A DNA stretch of 64,000 bases from Paenibacillus glycanilyticus (lineage in GTDB: Bacteria > Bacillota > Bacilli > Paenibacillales > Paenibacillaceae), in contig NZ_BSSQ01000001.1 in the NCBI RefSeq assembly GCF_030161375.1, positions 650,672 through 714,671 on the forward strand, in the 5' to 3' direction. The position numbers and the translations under genes were made by a program. Within the stretch, counting starts at the first letter, position 1, and each line of letters opens with the position of its first letter. The notes below the pieces were generated by a model that was not told the origin of the DNA, made no database searches, and saw only the letters and a program-made list of their open reading frames with translations. Positions 55,252 to 63,866 of this stretch are shown piece after piece.

Positions 55252-56262
55252 TCAAGCCGTTACTTCGGCAAATGCCTCGCTAAGCAGCTCATAAGAGCGG
55301 ATCCGCTTCTCGAACGGGGTAATATTCGTCGTTATTATAAATTCTTCTACGCCAGCTGCTTCCTGCAAGGCAAGCAGCTTGGCCCGTACCGTTTCCTTGG
55401 AGCCTGCCGCAATAAGCGGCTCTTTCTCTTCGATCGTGTACGCCTCCCCGGATTGCTGTCCGTAAGCTTCCGCTTGCTCCACCGTGCCGAGAGTCACCTT
55501 GCGGCCGCTGGCCAAATGCACCTTCACCAGCTTTTGCGGCGGAATCAAGCTTACCGCTTCCTCATCCGTATCCGCTACAATGGCGGCCAAGGCCAAAATC
55601 GCTTGCGGAGCAAATCCGAGTTCATAATTAAATTGCTTCTTGTAATGAAGAATGGAATCAATGGCAGCTTGCTCGTCTCCTCCGATGAACAGAGAGAACA
55701 CATAAGGCAGACCAAGACTTGCAGCCAGCTCCGCGCTGTCGCCGGAAGCGCCAAGCACATGCAGCTCCGGCGCAACGGCCGGAATCGGCGTCGCTTTAAG
55801 TCCCGCAAGCGGTCCTTCTTCATCGGCGCGTCCCTCTACGTATCCTCGGAGCTCGACAATCTTGTCCGTAAGCGACAACGGGTTCGCGATGTTGCGCTGC
55901 AGCGCCTGCGTGCTGCGCGGCAATCCGCCCGGCGCGCGGCCTACGCCTAGATCAACGCGGCCCGGCTCAAGCGTTGCGAGGACATGGAAGTTCTCCGCAA
56001 CCTTATAAGGGCTGTAATGCTGCAGCATGATACCGCCGGAGCCTACGCGGATTTTATTCGTGCGGGCGAGCAAATACGAGATCAGCACCTCCGGCGACGA
56101 ACCCGCCACATGCTCGGAATCGTGATGCTCCGATACCCAGAACCGGCGGAAGCCAAGCTCTTCGGCTTTTTGCGCCAGCGCTACGGTGTGGGCGAATGCC
56201 TCAGAAGTGCTTTCCCCCGGATAAACCGGACTCTGATCCAAAATGCTTATTGTAATGGACAT
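55252..56262 (-). CDS. LLM class flavin-dependent monooxygenase (YtmO/CmoO-like)
   Basis: 336 residues from the ATG at 56262 (MSITISILDQSPVYPGE), which has AAAGGGGA upstream. Motifs of the short luciferase-like (MsnO8-type) branch are RRFWVSEHHDSEHVAGSSPEVLISYLLARTNKIRVGSGGIMLQHYSPYKVAENFHVLATLEPGRVDLGVGRAPGG (about 45-120). It lies 33 bases after the amino-acid importer ATPase, the same position YtmO holds in the B. subtilis ytmI-tcyJKLMN-ytmO operon, so a role in oxidising imported S-alkyl-cysteines is likely. Confidence 0.88.
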   Translation of the reverse strand: MSITISILDQSPVYPGESTSEAFAHTVALAQKAEELGFRRFWVSEHHDSEHVAGSSPEVLISYLLARTNKIRVGSGGIMLQHYSPYKVAENFHVLATLEPGRVDLGVGRAPGGLPRSTQALQRNIANPLSLTDKIVELRGYVEGRADEEGPLAGLKATPIPAVAPELHVLGASGDSAELAASLGLPYVFSLFIGGDEQAAIDSILHYKKQFNYELGFAPQAILALAAIVADTDEEAVSLIPPQKLVKVHLASGRKVTLGTVEQAEAYGQQSGEAYTIEEKEPLIAAGSKETVRAKLLALQEAAGVEEFIITTNITPFEKRIRSYELLSEAFAEVTA

Positions 56263-56295
56263 TATGTGTTCCCCTTTCACGTTCAAACTACCCTG

Positions 56296-57048
56296 CTAGA
56301 TCGAATAGCTGTACTCCGATGTGTACCGCTTCAGGAATTGCTTGGTCCGCTCTTCCTTCGGATTGCCGAACAACTCGGCAGGAGGGCCTTCTTCGACGAT
56401 CACTCCGCCGTCCATAAACACCACATGATTCGCCACATCCTGGGCAAACCCCATCTCGTGCGTCACGATAATCATCGTGATGCCTTCCTTGGCGATTCGG
56501 CGGATCACGGCCAGCACTTCGCCGACAAGTTCGGGGTCGAGCGCCGATGTCGGCTCGTCAAACAAGATCACTTCGGGCTCAAGCGCAAGCGCCCTTGCGA
56601 TGCCGACGCGCTGCTGCTGGCCGCCCGACAGCTGGCTTGGATAAGCGTCCAGCTTGCCGCCAAGTCCTACCTTCTCAAGCAGCTCAACGCCGCGTTTGCG
56701 CGCCTCTTCCTTGCCAAGCTTTTTCACCACGATCAGTCCCTCGATGACGTTCTCCAGCGCCGTCTTATGGCTGAACAGATTGTACTGCTGGAACACCATC
56801 GCCGAGCGCTGGCGGAGCGCATAAACATCCTTTTTCCCCGCATGCCTCGCGTCCAGGGTGAAATCGCCGATCTGAATTCGGCCGTCCGCCGGCTTCTCCA
56901 AATAATTGATGCAGCGCAGCAGCGTGGTTTTGCCGGAGCCGCTTGGCCCGAGAATGGCAACAACCTCGCCTTTATTGACGGTAAGATCAATCCCTTTCAG
57001 CACCTCTTGGCGTCCAAACGACTTATGGATCCCGCTAAGCTTAATCAT
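56296..57048 (-). CDS. tcyN: sulfur amino-acid ABC transporter ATP-binding protein (TcyN-like)
   Basis: 250 residues from the ATG at 57048, overlapping the upstream permease stop (ATGA, 57045-57048); the open frame continues upstream only as antisense of that permease. Walker [11 protein letters not shown]-loop [21 protein letters not shown], signature [16 protein letters not shown], Walker [21 protein letters not shown] and H-loop [10 protein letters not shown] place it in the polar amino-acid ATPase group. With two permeases and a binding protein in the order of B. subtilis tcyJ-L-M-N it should energise import of cystine, S-alkyl or S-succinyl cysteine. Confidence 0.9.
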   Translation of the reverse strand: MIKLSGIHKSFGRQEVLKGIDLTVNKGEVVAILGPSGSGKTTLLRCINYLEKPADGRIQIGDFTLDARHAGKKDVYALRQRSAMVFQQYNLFSHKTALENVIEGLIVVKKLGKEEARKRGVELLEKVGLGGKLDAYPSQLSGGQQQRVGIARALALEPEVILFDEPTSALDPELVGEVLAVIRRIAKEGITMIIVTHEMGFAQDVANHVVFMDGGVIVEEGPPAELFGNPKEERTKQFLKRYTSEYSYSI

Positions 57049-57755
57049 GCTACTCCTCCCTTGCTGTACACGCGGATTCTCTTCTCGATAAGACCGGTAA
57101 AACGTTCGATTAGGAAAGTTAATCCCCAGAATATCAAAGCGGCGGCGATGTAAGCCTCGAAAAACTTCCAATTCGTTGAAGCGACAATCTGCGCCTTGGC
57201 GTTCAAGTCTACAACCGACACGGTAAAAGCAAGCGTCGAGCCGTGAAGCATGCCGATCACCGAGTTCGACAGATTCGGCAGGCTGGCTGCCAGCGCCTGA
57301 GGAAATACGATTCGGCGGAGCGCCTGCGGCGTCGTCATCCCAATCGACCAAGCGGCTTCCATCTGTCCTCGGTCAACGGCCAGCAAGCCGGAGCGGACAA
57401 CCTCGGACAAATAGGCGCCTGCCGTAATGGAGAACGAGATATAAGCGAATCCAATCATTGGTATTTTGGCGGAATTCCAGCCCAGATCGAATTGCGCGGA
57501 CAAACCGTCTACAAGCATCGGCAATCCGAAATAAATGAGCAGCAGATGCGTCAGCATCGGCGTTCCGCGAATAAAAGTCACGTAACCGCCCGATAGTTGC
57601 GACAGCACCGGAATCCGGTAGATTCTAGCGAGCGCCGTTACCGTGCCGATCACAAATCCGATAGATACGGATACGAGAGTAATAAGGAGCGTAGTCGGAA
57701 CAGCCGACCATAACTGCAGGAACGCGGTCCATATAAAACCCGGGTCAAGCTTCAT
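57045..57755 (-). CDS. tcyM: amino-acid ABC transporter permease (TcyM-like)
   Basis: 236 residues, HisM/GlnP-type. Hydrophobic helices plus the family loop [48 protein letters not shown] (about 115-165) and [32 protein letters not shown] precedes the ATG. It overlaps the preceding permease gene by 11 bases and the ATPase gene by four, so the three are tightly coupled. Confidence 0.9.
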   Translation of the reverse strand: MKLDPGFIWTAFLQLWSAVPTTLLITLVSVSIGFVIGTVTALARIYRIPVLSQLSGGYVTFIRGTPMLTHLLLIYFGLPMLVDGLSAQFDLGWNSAKIPMIGFAYISFSITAGAYLSEVVRSGLLAVDRGQMEAAWSIGMTTPQALRRIVFPQALAASLPNLSNSVIGMLHGSTLAFTVSVVDLNAKAQIVASTNWKFFEAYIAAALIFWGLTFLIERFTGLIEKRIRVYSKGGVA

Positions 57756-58533
57756 AACGCGGCACCTCCTTTAATTCGCGGGTTAAGCCGCCCAAGGACA
57801 GGCGTTTGCGTTTTCTGCTGAAGAAACGGTTCTTCTCATTGCTATCCCGGCGCAGATGGCGGGACAACCGGCGTTCCGCGAGCAGCATAAGCCGTTCCAA
57901 TGCAATGCTTATAACCAGATAAATAAGAGCAAGCGCCATATACGTTTCGATAAAATGCTGGGATAACGCGCCAAGCGTTTGAGCTTTGCCCGTCATCTCC
58001 ATCACGCCCAGCGTAAAGGCAAGCGAAGTGTCCTTCAGCATCGCAATGACAAGATTGGAGAATACCGGAATCGCGATGGCGACGGCCTGCGGAAGCACAA
58101 TCCGGGCAAAAGCCTGATACCCCGTCATGCCCACCGAATAAGCCGCCTCCACTTGCCCCCGGTTCACCGCCAGCACGGCCGCCCGGATCGTCTCCGAGAC
58201 AAAAGCGGCCACATTAAGCCCAAACGTTAGAATGACGTAATAAATGACGGGAACCTTGGAAATATCGACGGAGACAAGCTTCAATATTTCCGGAAGCCCG
58301 TAATAGAACAGAAACAGCTGAATGAGAATCGGCGTGCCCCGGAAGAAGGAAACGTACACCATCGATACATTCCGAAGCACCGGTACGTTGTAAAGGCGGG
58401 GCAAGGCCACCAGAAAACCAATGAGCAATCCCAGCCCGATAGCGCCTGCCACGATTAATAGAGTAATATTCAGCGTACTCAGTAACTTGGGAATAAAATC
58501 GAATACATATTGAAGATCGAAGCCATATTCCAT
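57745..58533 (-). CDS. tcyL: amino-acid ABC transporter permease (TcyL-like)
   Basis: 262 residues, HisM/GlnP-type. YVSFFRGTPILIQLFLFYYGLPE, AAVLAVNRGQVEAAYSVGMTGYQAFARIVLPQAV and LKDTSLAFTLGVMEMTGKAQTL closely follow the B. subtilis TcyL pattern as I remember it. The C-terminal tail is long and basic (RRLSRHLRRDS...). GAGAGGTGAG precedes the ATG. Second gene of the importer, after the binding lipoprotein (39-base gap). Confidence 0.9.
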   Translation of the reverse strand: MEYGFDLQYVFDFIPKLLSTLNITLLIVAGAIGLGLLIGFLVALPRLYNVPVLRNVSMVYVSFFRGTPILIQLFLFYYGLPEILKLVSVDISKVPVIYYVILTFGLNVAAFVSETIRAAVLAVNRGQVEAAYSVGMTGYQAFARIVLPQAVAIAIPVFSNLVIAMLKDTSLAFTLGVMEMTGKAQTLGALSQHFIETYMALALIYLVISIALERLMLLAERRLSRHLRRDSNEKNRFFSRKRKRLSLGGLTRELKEVPRYEA

Positions 58534-58572
58534 CTTGCGGTCTCACCTCTCATTACTGTCAGCATCTCAAAC

Positions 58573-59442
58573 CTATTTCGCGCTGTCCTCCGTAAAGTCG
58601 CCGCCAAGCCATTCCGTGCTCAATTTGCCGAGCGTACCGTCTGCTTTTAGCTCCTTCAGCGCCCCATCTACCGCATCGGACAACTCTTGGCTTGCCGGAT
58701 CATTCTTGCGGAGCAAGAACAGAATATCCGCCTCGGTCAACGTATCTCCCGTTGTCTTCAGCTTCGCTTGCGGGTCGATCAAGGACAATGTAAAGTCGGC
58801 TGCCAAGGTAGCGTCTACGCGGCCGCTCGTAATTTGGCTGACCGTATCGTTTGCCGCTCCGTTCTGGTACACAATATTGATTTTCTTGTCATGGTCCTTA
58901 TTGTAATTCTCCAAAATTTGCGCTTGGGCGCTTGTTGCGCTAGCCAGTACTTTCTTGCCGGCCAGGTCATCAAGGGAGTGAATCGTGTCGTTATCCTTCG
59001 GAACAATGATTTTATTTCTCCAGTGGGCATACGGCACTGTGTTGAATAGGTATTTCGCTTCGCGCTCGGGATTTTTCTCCATCTCATGCGCAACAAGATC
59101 AATCTTGTTTGTTTCGAGGCTCAGCAGCAAGTTCGAGAATTCCATCGTTTGAATGTCGAATTCGTATTGCGGCAGATGTTTGTCGATCTCCCGAATGAGC
59201 TCAACGTCAAAACCAGTCAGCTTCCCGTTCTCGTCAATAAAGCATACTTGCGGGAAGCCCGTACCCGTGCCGATGACAACCTTCTTCACTTCGCCGCCGG
59301 CATTCCCGGATGCCGACACGTTAGCAGCGGCTTTATTGCCGTTTTGCGCCTTCGTATTGTCCGATTTATTGTTCGAGCCGCAGCCTGCTGCCACCAGAAC
59401 AAGCGATAATGCAGCTGTAACGACCAATGCTTTTTTCTTCAT
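58573..59442 (-). CDS. amino-acid ABC transporter binding lipoprotein (TcyJ/TcyK-like)
   Basis: 289 residues from the ATG at 59442 (MKKKALVVTAALSLVLVAAG), which has GGGGG upstream. The lipobox is LVAAGCGSN, so it is lipid-anchored outside the membrane. The family-3 binding fold shows CFIDENGKLTGFDVELIREI near residue 85, FSNLLLSLETNKIDLVAHEMEKNPEREAKYLF and LAGKKVLASATSAQAQILENYN. B. subtilis has two such proteins (TcyJ, TcyK); here there is one. Ligand probably cystine, cystathionine-like or S-substituted cysteine. Confidence 0.9.
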   Translation of the reverse strand: MKKKALVVTAALSLVLVAAGCGSNNKSDNTKAQNGNKAAANVSASGNAGGEVKKVVIGTGTGFPQVCFIDENGKLTGFDVELIREIDKHLPQYEFDIQTMEFSNLLLSLETNKIDLVAHEMEKNPEREAKYLFNTVPYAHWRNKIIVPKDNDTIHSLDDLAGKKVLASATSAQAQILENYNKDHDKKINIVYQNGAANDTVSQITSGRVDATLAADFTLSLIDPQAKLKTTGDTLTEADILFLLRKNDPASQELSDAVDGALKELKADGTLGKLSTEWLGGDFTEDSAK

Positions 59443-59465
59443 CTTAAGTACCCCCGTCTTATTCA

Positions 59466-59999
59466 TTAATTTGCCGTCGCCTGTTCTTCGCTTGCATTCG
59501 CAAAGAGCTCCGGGTTCACAACCTTGCGGAGCAAATGCATCGTTCCGTCGCCGTTGCCGGAGTCGAAGGAGCGGATGCTCTCGTAACCTCTGCGCTGGTA
59601 CATCGGCAGTAGCCAGGGATGCTTCTCCGCCGTTCCTAGCGTTACCGCGTGCGCACCTTCCTGATCGCGGATAATCGCATTTTCAACCCAGGTGAGCAGC
59701 TTGTCGCCATATCCTTTGCCTTGCTCGCTCGGATGGACCGCAAACCATTTAATAAACGGCAGATCCGTTATGGCCTTCACCTCGTCGTTTCTCGACAACG
59801 TAATGGTTGCTACAATTACGCCGTCGGCTTCCAGCACATAACATTCGTTTTGCGTGATATTGTCGCGTATTTGATCCAAGCCGGCATTTGCCGCCGGCCA
59901 TTTCAGCTCCAGCTCCCGAATGAGCGAATAAGCTTCGAACGTTACTTCGCGCAATCGCTCTGCATCTTGGACACCGGCTTGCCTAAACAATTCACTCAT
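59466..59999 (-). CDS. snaA: GNAT N-acetyltransferase, SnaA (YtmI)-like
   Basis: 177 residues. The GNAT acetyl-CoA loop is WFAVHPSEQGKGYGDKLLTWVE (about 98-119), with FEAYSLIRELELKWPAANAGLDQI near the N-terminus and AVTLGTAEKHPWLLPMYQRRGYE at the C-terminal strand, a pattern matching YtmI-type enzymes. In B. subtilis SnaA and YxeL acetylate the amino group of S-substituted cysteines before oxidative cleavage. GAGGGG precedes the ATG. First gene of the importer and salvage operon, downstream of the LysR gene, with an AATTC/GAATT dyad in between. Confidence 0.85.
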   Translation of the reverse strand: MSELFRQAGVQDAERLREVTFEAYSLIRELELKWPAANAGLDQIRDNITQNECYVLEADGVIVATITLSRNDEVKAITDLPFIKWFAVHPSEQGKGYGDKLLTWVENAIIRDQEGAHAVTLGTAEKHPWLLPMYQRRGYESIRSFDSGNGDGTMHLLRKVVNPELFANASEEQATAN

Positions 60000-60028
60000 A
60001 GTTACACCCCTCGAAAATCTAATTGTAT

Positions 60029-60053
60029 AATTCCTATAAACTTAGTATGAATT
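60029..60053 (-). promoter_or_regulatory. AATTC/GAATT dyad upstream of snaA
   Basis: AATTC (60029-60033) and GAATT (60049-60053) are arms of a 25-base imperfect palindrome; the minus strand reads TTTATAGGAATTATA across its promoter-proximal half. A weak promoter (TTCATA, 18 bases, TACAAT) overlaps it, as expected for an activator-dependent operon. Likely target of the LysR regulator or of a CymR-type repressor. Confidence 0.45.
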
Positions 60054-60143
60054 AAGCTGGTATAAATGTATCATCTACCCGCTTACCCGCGCTAATAGAC
60101 TTTCTCTATTGATCGATTGATTATAGGGAGGGAAATGTACCGT

Positions 60144-61028
60144 TTAAATACTGTAAAAGCTTAGGTCATCCTTAGGAAGTAAAGCCTGAATATACTCCTC
60201 GTTTTCTCCGGTCAACGCAATCAGGTTCGTCTGCAGGGAGATCCCCTTCGTTTCTTCAATCTCGATCGGGATAAGCCTGCCCTTGCTGACCTCTTCCCTT
60301 GCGCATAAGCCCGGAAGGAAGCAAATACCTGCTTTTTGCATCACAAGCTTCTTCGCCGTCTCGGAATTATCCGCGTGAAACACGATATGGGGAGGCTGCT
60401 CCAAATGCTCGAATACCCGATGCAGCCGAAGCCAGTCGAGCGAGCCGCATTCGAAGAACACAAACGGCTGATCTTGGATTTCGTCGATCGACACCTGCCC
60501 CGCTTCGGCAAACGGATGACCCTCGTACACGTACAGCCGGATCGGATCATCGTAGTAGGAAAAAGACTGCAATGATGGATGGACAAGCTTTCGGACAAAA
60601 GCGATATCAATCTCCCGATCGAGCAGTTTTTTGACCAATTCATCCGAAGGAGCCGTCGTTAACTTGAAGGTTAGACGCGGGAATAACCGGTGCAATCGCG
60701 GCAGCAAATCCGGAATCAAATAGTTGGAGACAGATACGGTGCTGCCTATGCGCAGTTCCTGCGGACGGGCGCCTTTTTCCTGCAAGTGGAGTCGGCCTTT
60801 CTGAATCGTCTGAAGAATTTGCTGGGCGTAAGGCAGGAACTGCTTTCCCTTCTCCGTCAGCATTATTTGCTTGCCCAGCCGGTCGAACAGCCGGCAATCG
60901 AGTTCTCTCTCCAAAGTCTGAATGCGTGCGGTAACGGATGGCTGGGAGAGGAATAGCACCTCTGCCGCTTTATTAAAGCTGCCGTAGTGATTGACATACA
61001 CAAAAGCTTCGATGTTCTCAATGTTCAT
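60144..61028 (-). CDS. LysR-family regulator, YtlI (AscR)/CysL-like
   Basis: 294 residues. Helix-turn-helix MNIENIEAFVYVNHYGSFNKAAEVLFLSQPSVTARIQTLERELDCRLFDR spans about 1-50; the effector-binding domain covers about 90-290 and includes FVFFECGSLDWLRLH and QKAGICFLPGLCAREEV. In B. subtilis YtlI activates the ytmI-tcy operon and is itself repressed by CymR. Here it lies immediately upstream of the snaA-tcy operon in the same direction, with a 144-base gap, rather than divergent. It is the probable activator of the whole sulfur cluster. Confidence 0.88.
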   Translation of the reverse strand: MNIENIEAFVYVNHYGSFNKAAEVLFLSQPSVTARIQTLERELDCRLFDRLGKQIMLTEKGKQFLPYAQQILQTIQKGRLHLQEKGARPQELRIGSTVSVSNYLIPDLLPRLHRLFPRLTFKLTTAPSDELVKKLLDREIDIAFVRKLVHPSLQSFSYYDDPIRLYVYEGHPFAEAGQVSIDEIQDQPFVFFECGSLDWLRLHRVFEHLEQPPHIVFHADNSETAKKLVMQKAGICFLPGLCAREEVSKGRLIPIEIEETKGISLQTNLIALTGENEEYIQALLPKDDLSFYSI

Positions 61029-61390
61029 TGGTAATCCCTCCAGGGCTGGTTCGATAGACTTTTTCTATATCGGCAATTAAATTATTTTTATCTTATCGGA
61101 TTAATCGGAATTAGGGAATATGCAATCTGTAAAAAATTCCTAGACGACGGATGCAGACAAAGTTTTCAGCTCGCTCTATTCTCTTGTTCAGATGGCCCTA
61201 TTTGTCGGATCCTAAGTAAATTTGGAACTAGTCATATTCCGTGAAAGCGCTTGTAAACATAGTACAGTCGGTCAGCTCGGGGCTAGGTTATGCTAACCGT
61301 CTTGACCAGCTGAAGGGAGTGATGAAACGGGTTTCATAATCATGCACAAACCTTAGGGTTAAAAAACAAGCGAACGGAGGCTGTTAGAAG
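61029..61390. other. 362-base divergent intergenic region
   Basis: It lies between the LysR regulator (minus) and the GH43 gene (plus). It holds the cre box at 61242-61255 and, near 61100-61125, AT-rich sequence containing TAATCGGAATTAGG, a single GGAATT half-site resembling those of the sulfur operon. No ORF, tRNA or strong hairpin was found; a clear -35/-10 pair for GH43 was not identified. Confidence 0.5.
61242..61255 (+). promoter_or_regulatory. cre-like CcpA box upstream of GH43
   Basis: TGAAAGCGCTTGTA matches the consensus TGWAANCGNTNWCA except for one base near the end (T for C). It lies about 136-150 bases before the GH43 start codon, in the expected promoter region of a catabolite-repressed hydrolase. 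Confidence 0.65.
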
Positions 61391-62839
61391 ATGACGCAAA
61401 CGAGCCGTGTATCCAAGCTTTTGATTAGCGTAGCTTTACTGTTAGCCTTGTTAGTTGCGGCATTCCCTAACGCAAGTCATGCTGCCAGCGTCAATATTGC
61501 GAACGGGCCGGTCTGGTACGATACAACGGGCGGCACGATTCAAGCTCACGGAGGCAGCATTATTAAAGTCGGCTCCACTTATTACTGGATTGGCGAAGAT
61601 AAACTGAATAACTCGGCTAACTTCTCGAATGTTGTCTGTTACTCTTCCACGGACCTGAAGAACTGGGCTTGGGTCAGCTACCCGCTTAAGAACACATCCG
61701 CCGCCGAACTCGCTTCGAGCAAAATCGAACGGCCCAAGGTTATTTATAACTCCTCGACCGGCAAATACGTCATGTGGATGCATTACGAGAACGGCACGAA
61801 TTACAGCCTGGGAAGAGTAGCCGTAGCGTCAAGCTCCTCGGTCTGCGGAAGTTATACATATCACGGCAGTTTCCGTCCGATGAATTATGAGTCGCGCGAT
61901 CTGACCGTGTTCAAGGACGACGACGGTACGGCTTATCTCGTCTCTGCCTCGAACAAGAACGGCGGCGCCAACGATACGATGGCGATTTTCCAGCTGAGCT
62001 CGGATTACCTTAGCGTTGATTCCTTCAAAACTTGGTACTCGGATAACGGCTACCGGGAAGCTCCTGCCGTTGTGAAGCAAGGCGGCAAATACTTCCTGAT
62101 TACTTCCCAGGCATCCGGCTGGTACCCGAACCAGGGAGGTTACTCCACCGCCACTTCGATGGCAGGTCCATGGACCGCTGTCCAGCCGCTTGGCAACCCG
62201 TCGACTTTTGCTTCGCAATCGACTTTTATTTTGCCGATCCAAGGAACTTCCGCGACCTCCTATCTGTACATGGCCGACCGGTGGAACTCTAGCGCGCTTG
62301 GCGATTCCCGGTATATTTGGCTGCCTCTCACCTTAAACGGGTCCAGCGGAACGGCGTCTCTGGAATGGTATAGCAGTTGGAATCTCGATGCCGCTACCGG
62401 TTCGATCACCTATCCATCAACCTTAACGAATTTGTCGCAGGGCAAGACCGCAACGGCGAGCTCCTCCGCCTCCGGTTACGCGCCAAGCCTGGCCAACGAC
62501 GGGAATTATCAAACGAGCTGGAAAGCATCCGCCGCCACATGGCCTTCTTGGTGGCAAGTGGATTTGGGCGCTACGAAAAACGTCAGGGAGATCGATATTT
62601 CCTGGTACATGGTGAAAGGCTCCGAAGGTTATCACCAATACAAAATCGAATACAGCACGAACGGAACCAGCTACACGACGATAGACCGAACGAGCAATAA
62701 GACGTACGGATTCACGACCGACAGCGTCAACTTCTCCGCGCGGTATATCCGAATCCAGCTCGTCAACGCCGTGCTCTGGAATAATCCAAGCAACTGGTAC
62801 ACGCCTACTTTATGGGAAGTTAAGGTGCTAGGCAGCTAG
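61391..62839 (+). CDS. secreted GH43 (subfamily 24-like) with C-terminal F5/8C (CBM32-like) domain
   Basis: 482 residues. Signal peptide about 1-31 (ending ASHA). The catalytic five-bladed propeller runs to about 340. IQAHGGSIIKVGSTYYWIGED (split as IQAHGG and YYWIGED) is the opening typical of GH43 subfamily 24 exo-beta-1,3-galactanases; other blocks are YSSTDLKNWAW, IERPKVIYN, YVMWMHYENG and SRDLTVFKDDDGTAYLV. The F5/8 type C carbohydrate-binding domain covers about 345-482 (NLSQGKTATASSS, WQVDLGATKNVREIDI). It should trim exported or environmental galactan or arabinogalactan side chains. AACGGAGG precedes the ATG. A cre box lies upstream. Confidence 0.88.
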   Translation: MTQTSRVSKLLISVALLLALLVAAFPNASHAASVNIANGPVWYDTTGGTIQAHGGSIIKVGSTYYWIGEDKLNNSANFSNVVCYSSTDLKNWAWVSYPLKNTSAAELASSKIERPKVIYNSSTGKYVMWMHYENGTNYSLGRVAVASSSSVCGSYTYHGSFRPMNYESRDLTVFKDDDGTAYLVSASNKNGGANDTMAIFQLSSDYLSVDSFKTWYSDNGYREAPAVVKQGGKYFLITSQASGWYPNQGGYSTATSMAGPWTAVQPLGNPSTFASQSTFILPIQGTSATSYLYMADRWNSSALGDSRYIWLPLTLNGSSGTASLEWYSSWNLDAATGSITYPSTLTNLSQGKTATASSSASGYAPSLANDGNYQTSWKASAATWPSWWQVDLGATKNVREIDISWYMVKGSEGYHQYKIEYSTNGTSYTTIDRTSNKTYGFTTDSVNFSARYIRIQLVNAVLWNNPSNWYTPTLWEVKVLGS

Positions 62840-62845
62840 ATAACG

Positions 62846-62881
62846 ACGGCGGCACGGGAGGAGAATTGCCTGTGCCGCCGT
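62846..62881 (+). terminator. hairpin after the GH43 gene
   Basis: ACGGCGGCAC pairs with GTGCCGCCGT, with GGG/CCT-type inner pairing, directly after the stop codon. It is very stable but followed by ATCTGC rather than a T run. Confidence 0.6.
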
Positions 62882-63004
62882 ATCTGCATAGACGGGACAA
62901 AATCTGCGGGAATCTATCAAACTGCACAAAATCGAGCGAGTCAAACCGGCCGGTCATCCGTTACACTGGGGAGGAACATCCGAAACGGGAGGCCATGGAT
63001 AACG

Positions 63005-63808
63005 ATGAAGCTGGAAACGATTAAACTCGCGATTAGCAACGGAGCAACCTTAACGCTTTATTTGCACGACATTATGGAACTTAGAGAACAAGCTCGACCG
63101 ATCATTCTGATCACGCCCGGCGGAGCCTATAGTTTCTGCTCCGAACGGGAAGCGGAACCGGTGGCGATCTCTTTCTACAACGCCGGCTATCACGCGGCAA
63201 TACTCCGTTATTCATGCCTGGAGGAAGCTAGAAACATGCAGCCGATGGCGGAAGCGCTCGAATCCATCCGTATCTTAAGAGAACATGCGGAGGAGTGGCA
63301 TATTGCCGGGGACAAAATCGCGGTATGCGGCTTTTCGGCAGGCGGACATTTGGCGGCGGCAACCGGCACGATGTGGAACGAACCTGCTCTAATGGAGCGG
63401 CTGAACTATACCGGGGATGCGCTGAAGCCTAACGCCATGATTCTTGGTTATCCCGTCATTACATCCGGGGAATTCGCTCACCGGGGTTCGTTCTATAATA
63501 TTAGCGGCTCTCGCGTGGATGACGAAATCTCGGGCTTCTATTCCATTGAAAAACGCGTGAACAGCGATACTCCCCCTACCTTCATCTGGCATACGGAAGA
63601 CGATCCAGCCGTTACGGTAGAGAATGTACTGCTTCTGATCAGCGCTTTGCGCAAAGCTGAAGTATCGTTTGAATGCCATATTTTTAACAAAGGCCAACAC
63701 GGCTTGTCCATGTGCAATCAAGAGGTAAATACGCCAAATGCCCACTGCGCCCATTGGTTTGGCTTATGCCTCGAATGGCTGGATTCCATCGGGTTTGGTT
63801 TGGAGTAA
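63005..63808 (+). CDS. alpha/beta hydrolase (acetyl esterase-like)
   Basis: 267 residues. The oxyanion region ILITPGGAYSFCSEREAEPVA, the nucleophile elbow VCGFSAGGHLAAATGT (serine about residue 113), an acid region WHTEDDPAVTVENVLLL and the catalytic histidine in GQHGLSMC show a complete catalytic triad. The family (BD-FAE/acetylxylan-esterase-like) removes acetyl groups from polysaccharide-derived sugars. No signal peptide, so cytoplasmic. CGGGAGG lies upstream of the ATG. Position after a GH43 gene suggests it deacetylates imported oligosaccharides. A terminator follows. Confidence 0.87.
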   Translation: MKLETIKLAISNGATLTLYLHDIMELREQARPIILITPGGAYSFCSEREAEPVAISFYNAGYHAAILRYSCLEEARNMQPMAEALESIRILREHAEEWHIAGDKIAVCGFSAGGHLAAATGTMWNEPALMERLNYTGDALKPNAMILGYPVITSGEFAHRGSFYNISGSRVDDEISGFYSIEKRVNSDTPPTFIWHTEDDPAVTVENVLLLISALRKAEVSFECHIFNKGQHGLSMCNQEVNTPNAHCAHWFGLCLEWLDSIGFGLE

Positions 63809-63820
63809 ATTTGGAATAGT

Positions 63821-63856
63821 AAGAACGACTTGGGACACCGGGTCGTTCTTTTTTTA
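63821..63856 (+). terminator. rho-independent terminator after the esterase gene
   Basis: AAGAACGAC pairs with GTCGTTCTT around a 13-base loop and is followed by seven T residues. Confidence 0.9.
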
Positions 63857-63866
63857 TGGGATGCGC

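Noticed and set aside
55984..57153. A 389-codon plus-strand open frame
   Set aside because: Antisense to the monooxygenase and ATPase genes, which carry full family motifs.
57049..57351. Upstream extension of the tcyN-like ATPase
   Set aside because: It overlaps the permease gene in another frame; the ATG at 57048 shares the ATGA with the permease stop and begins the normal ATPase N-terminus.
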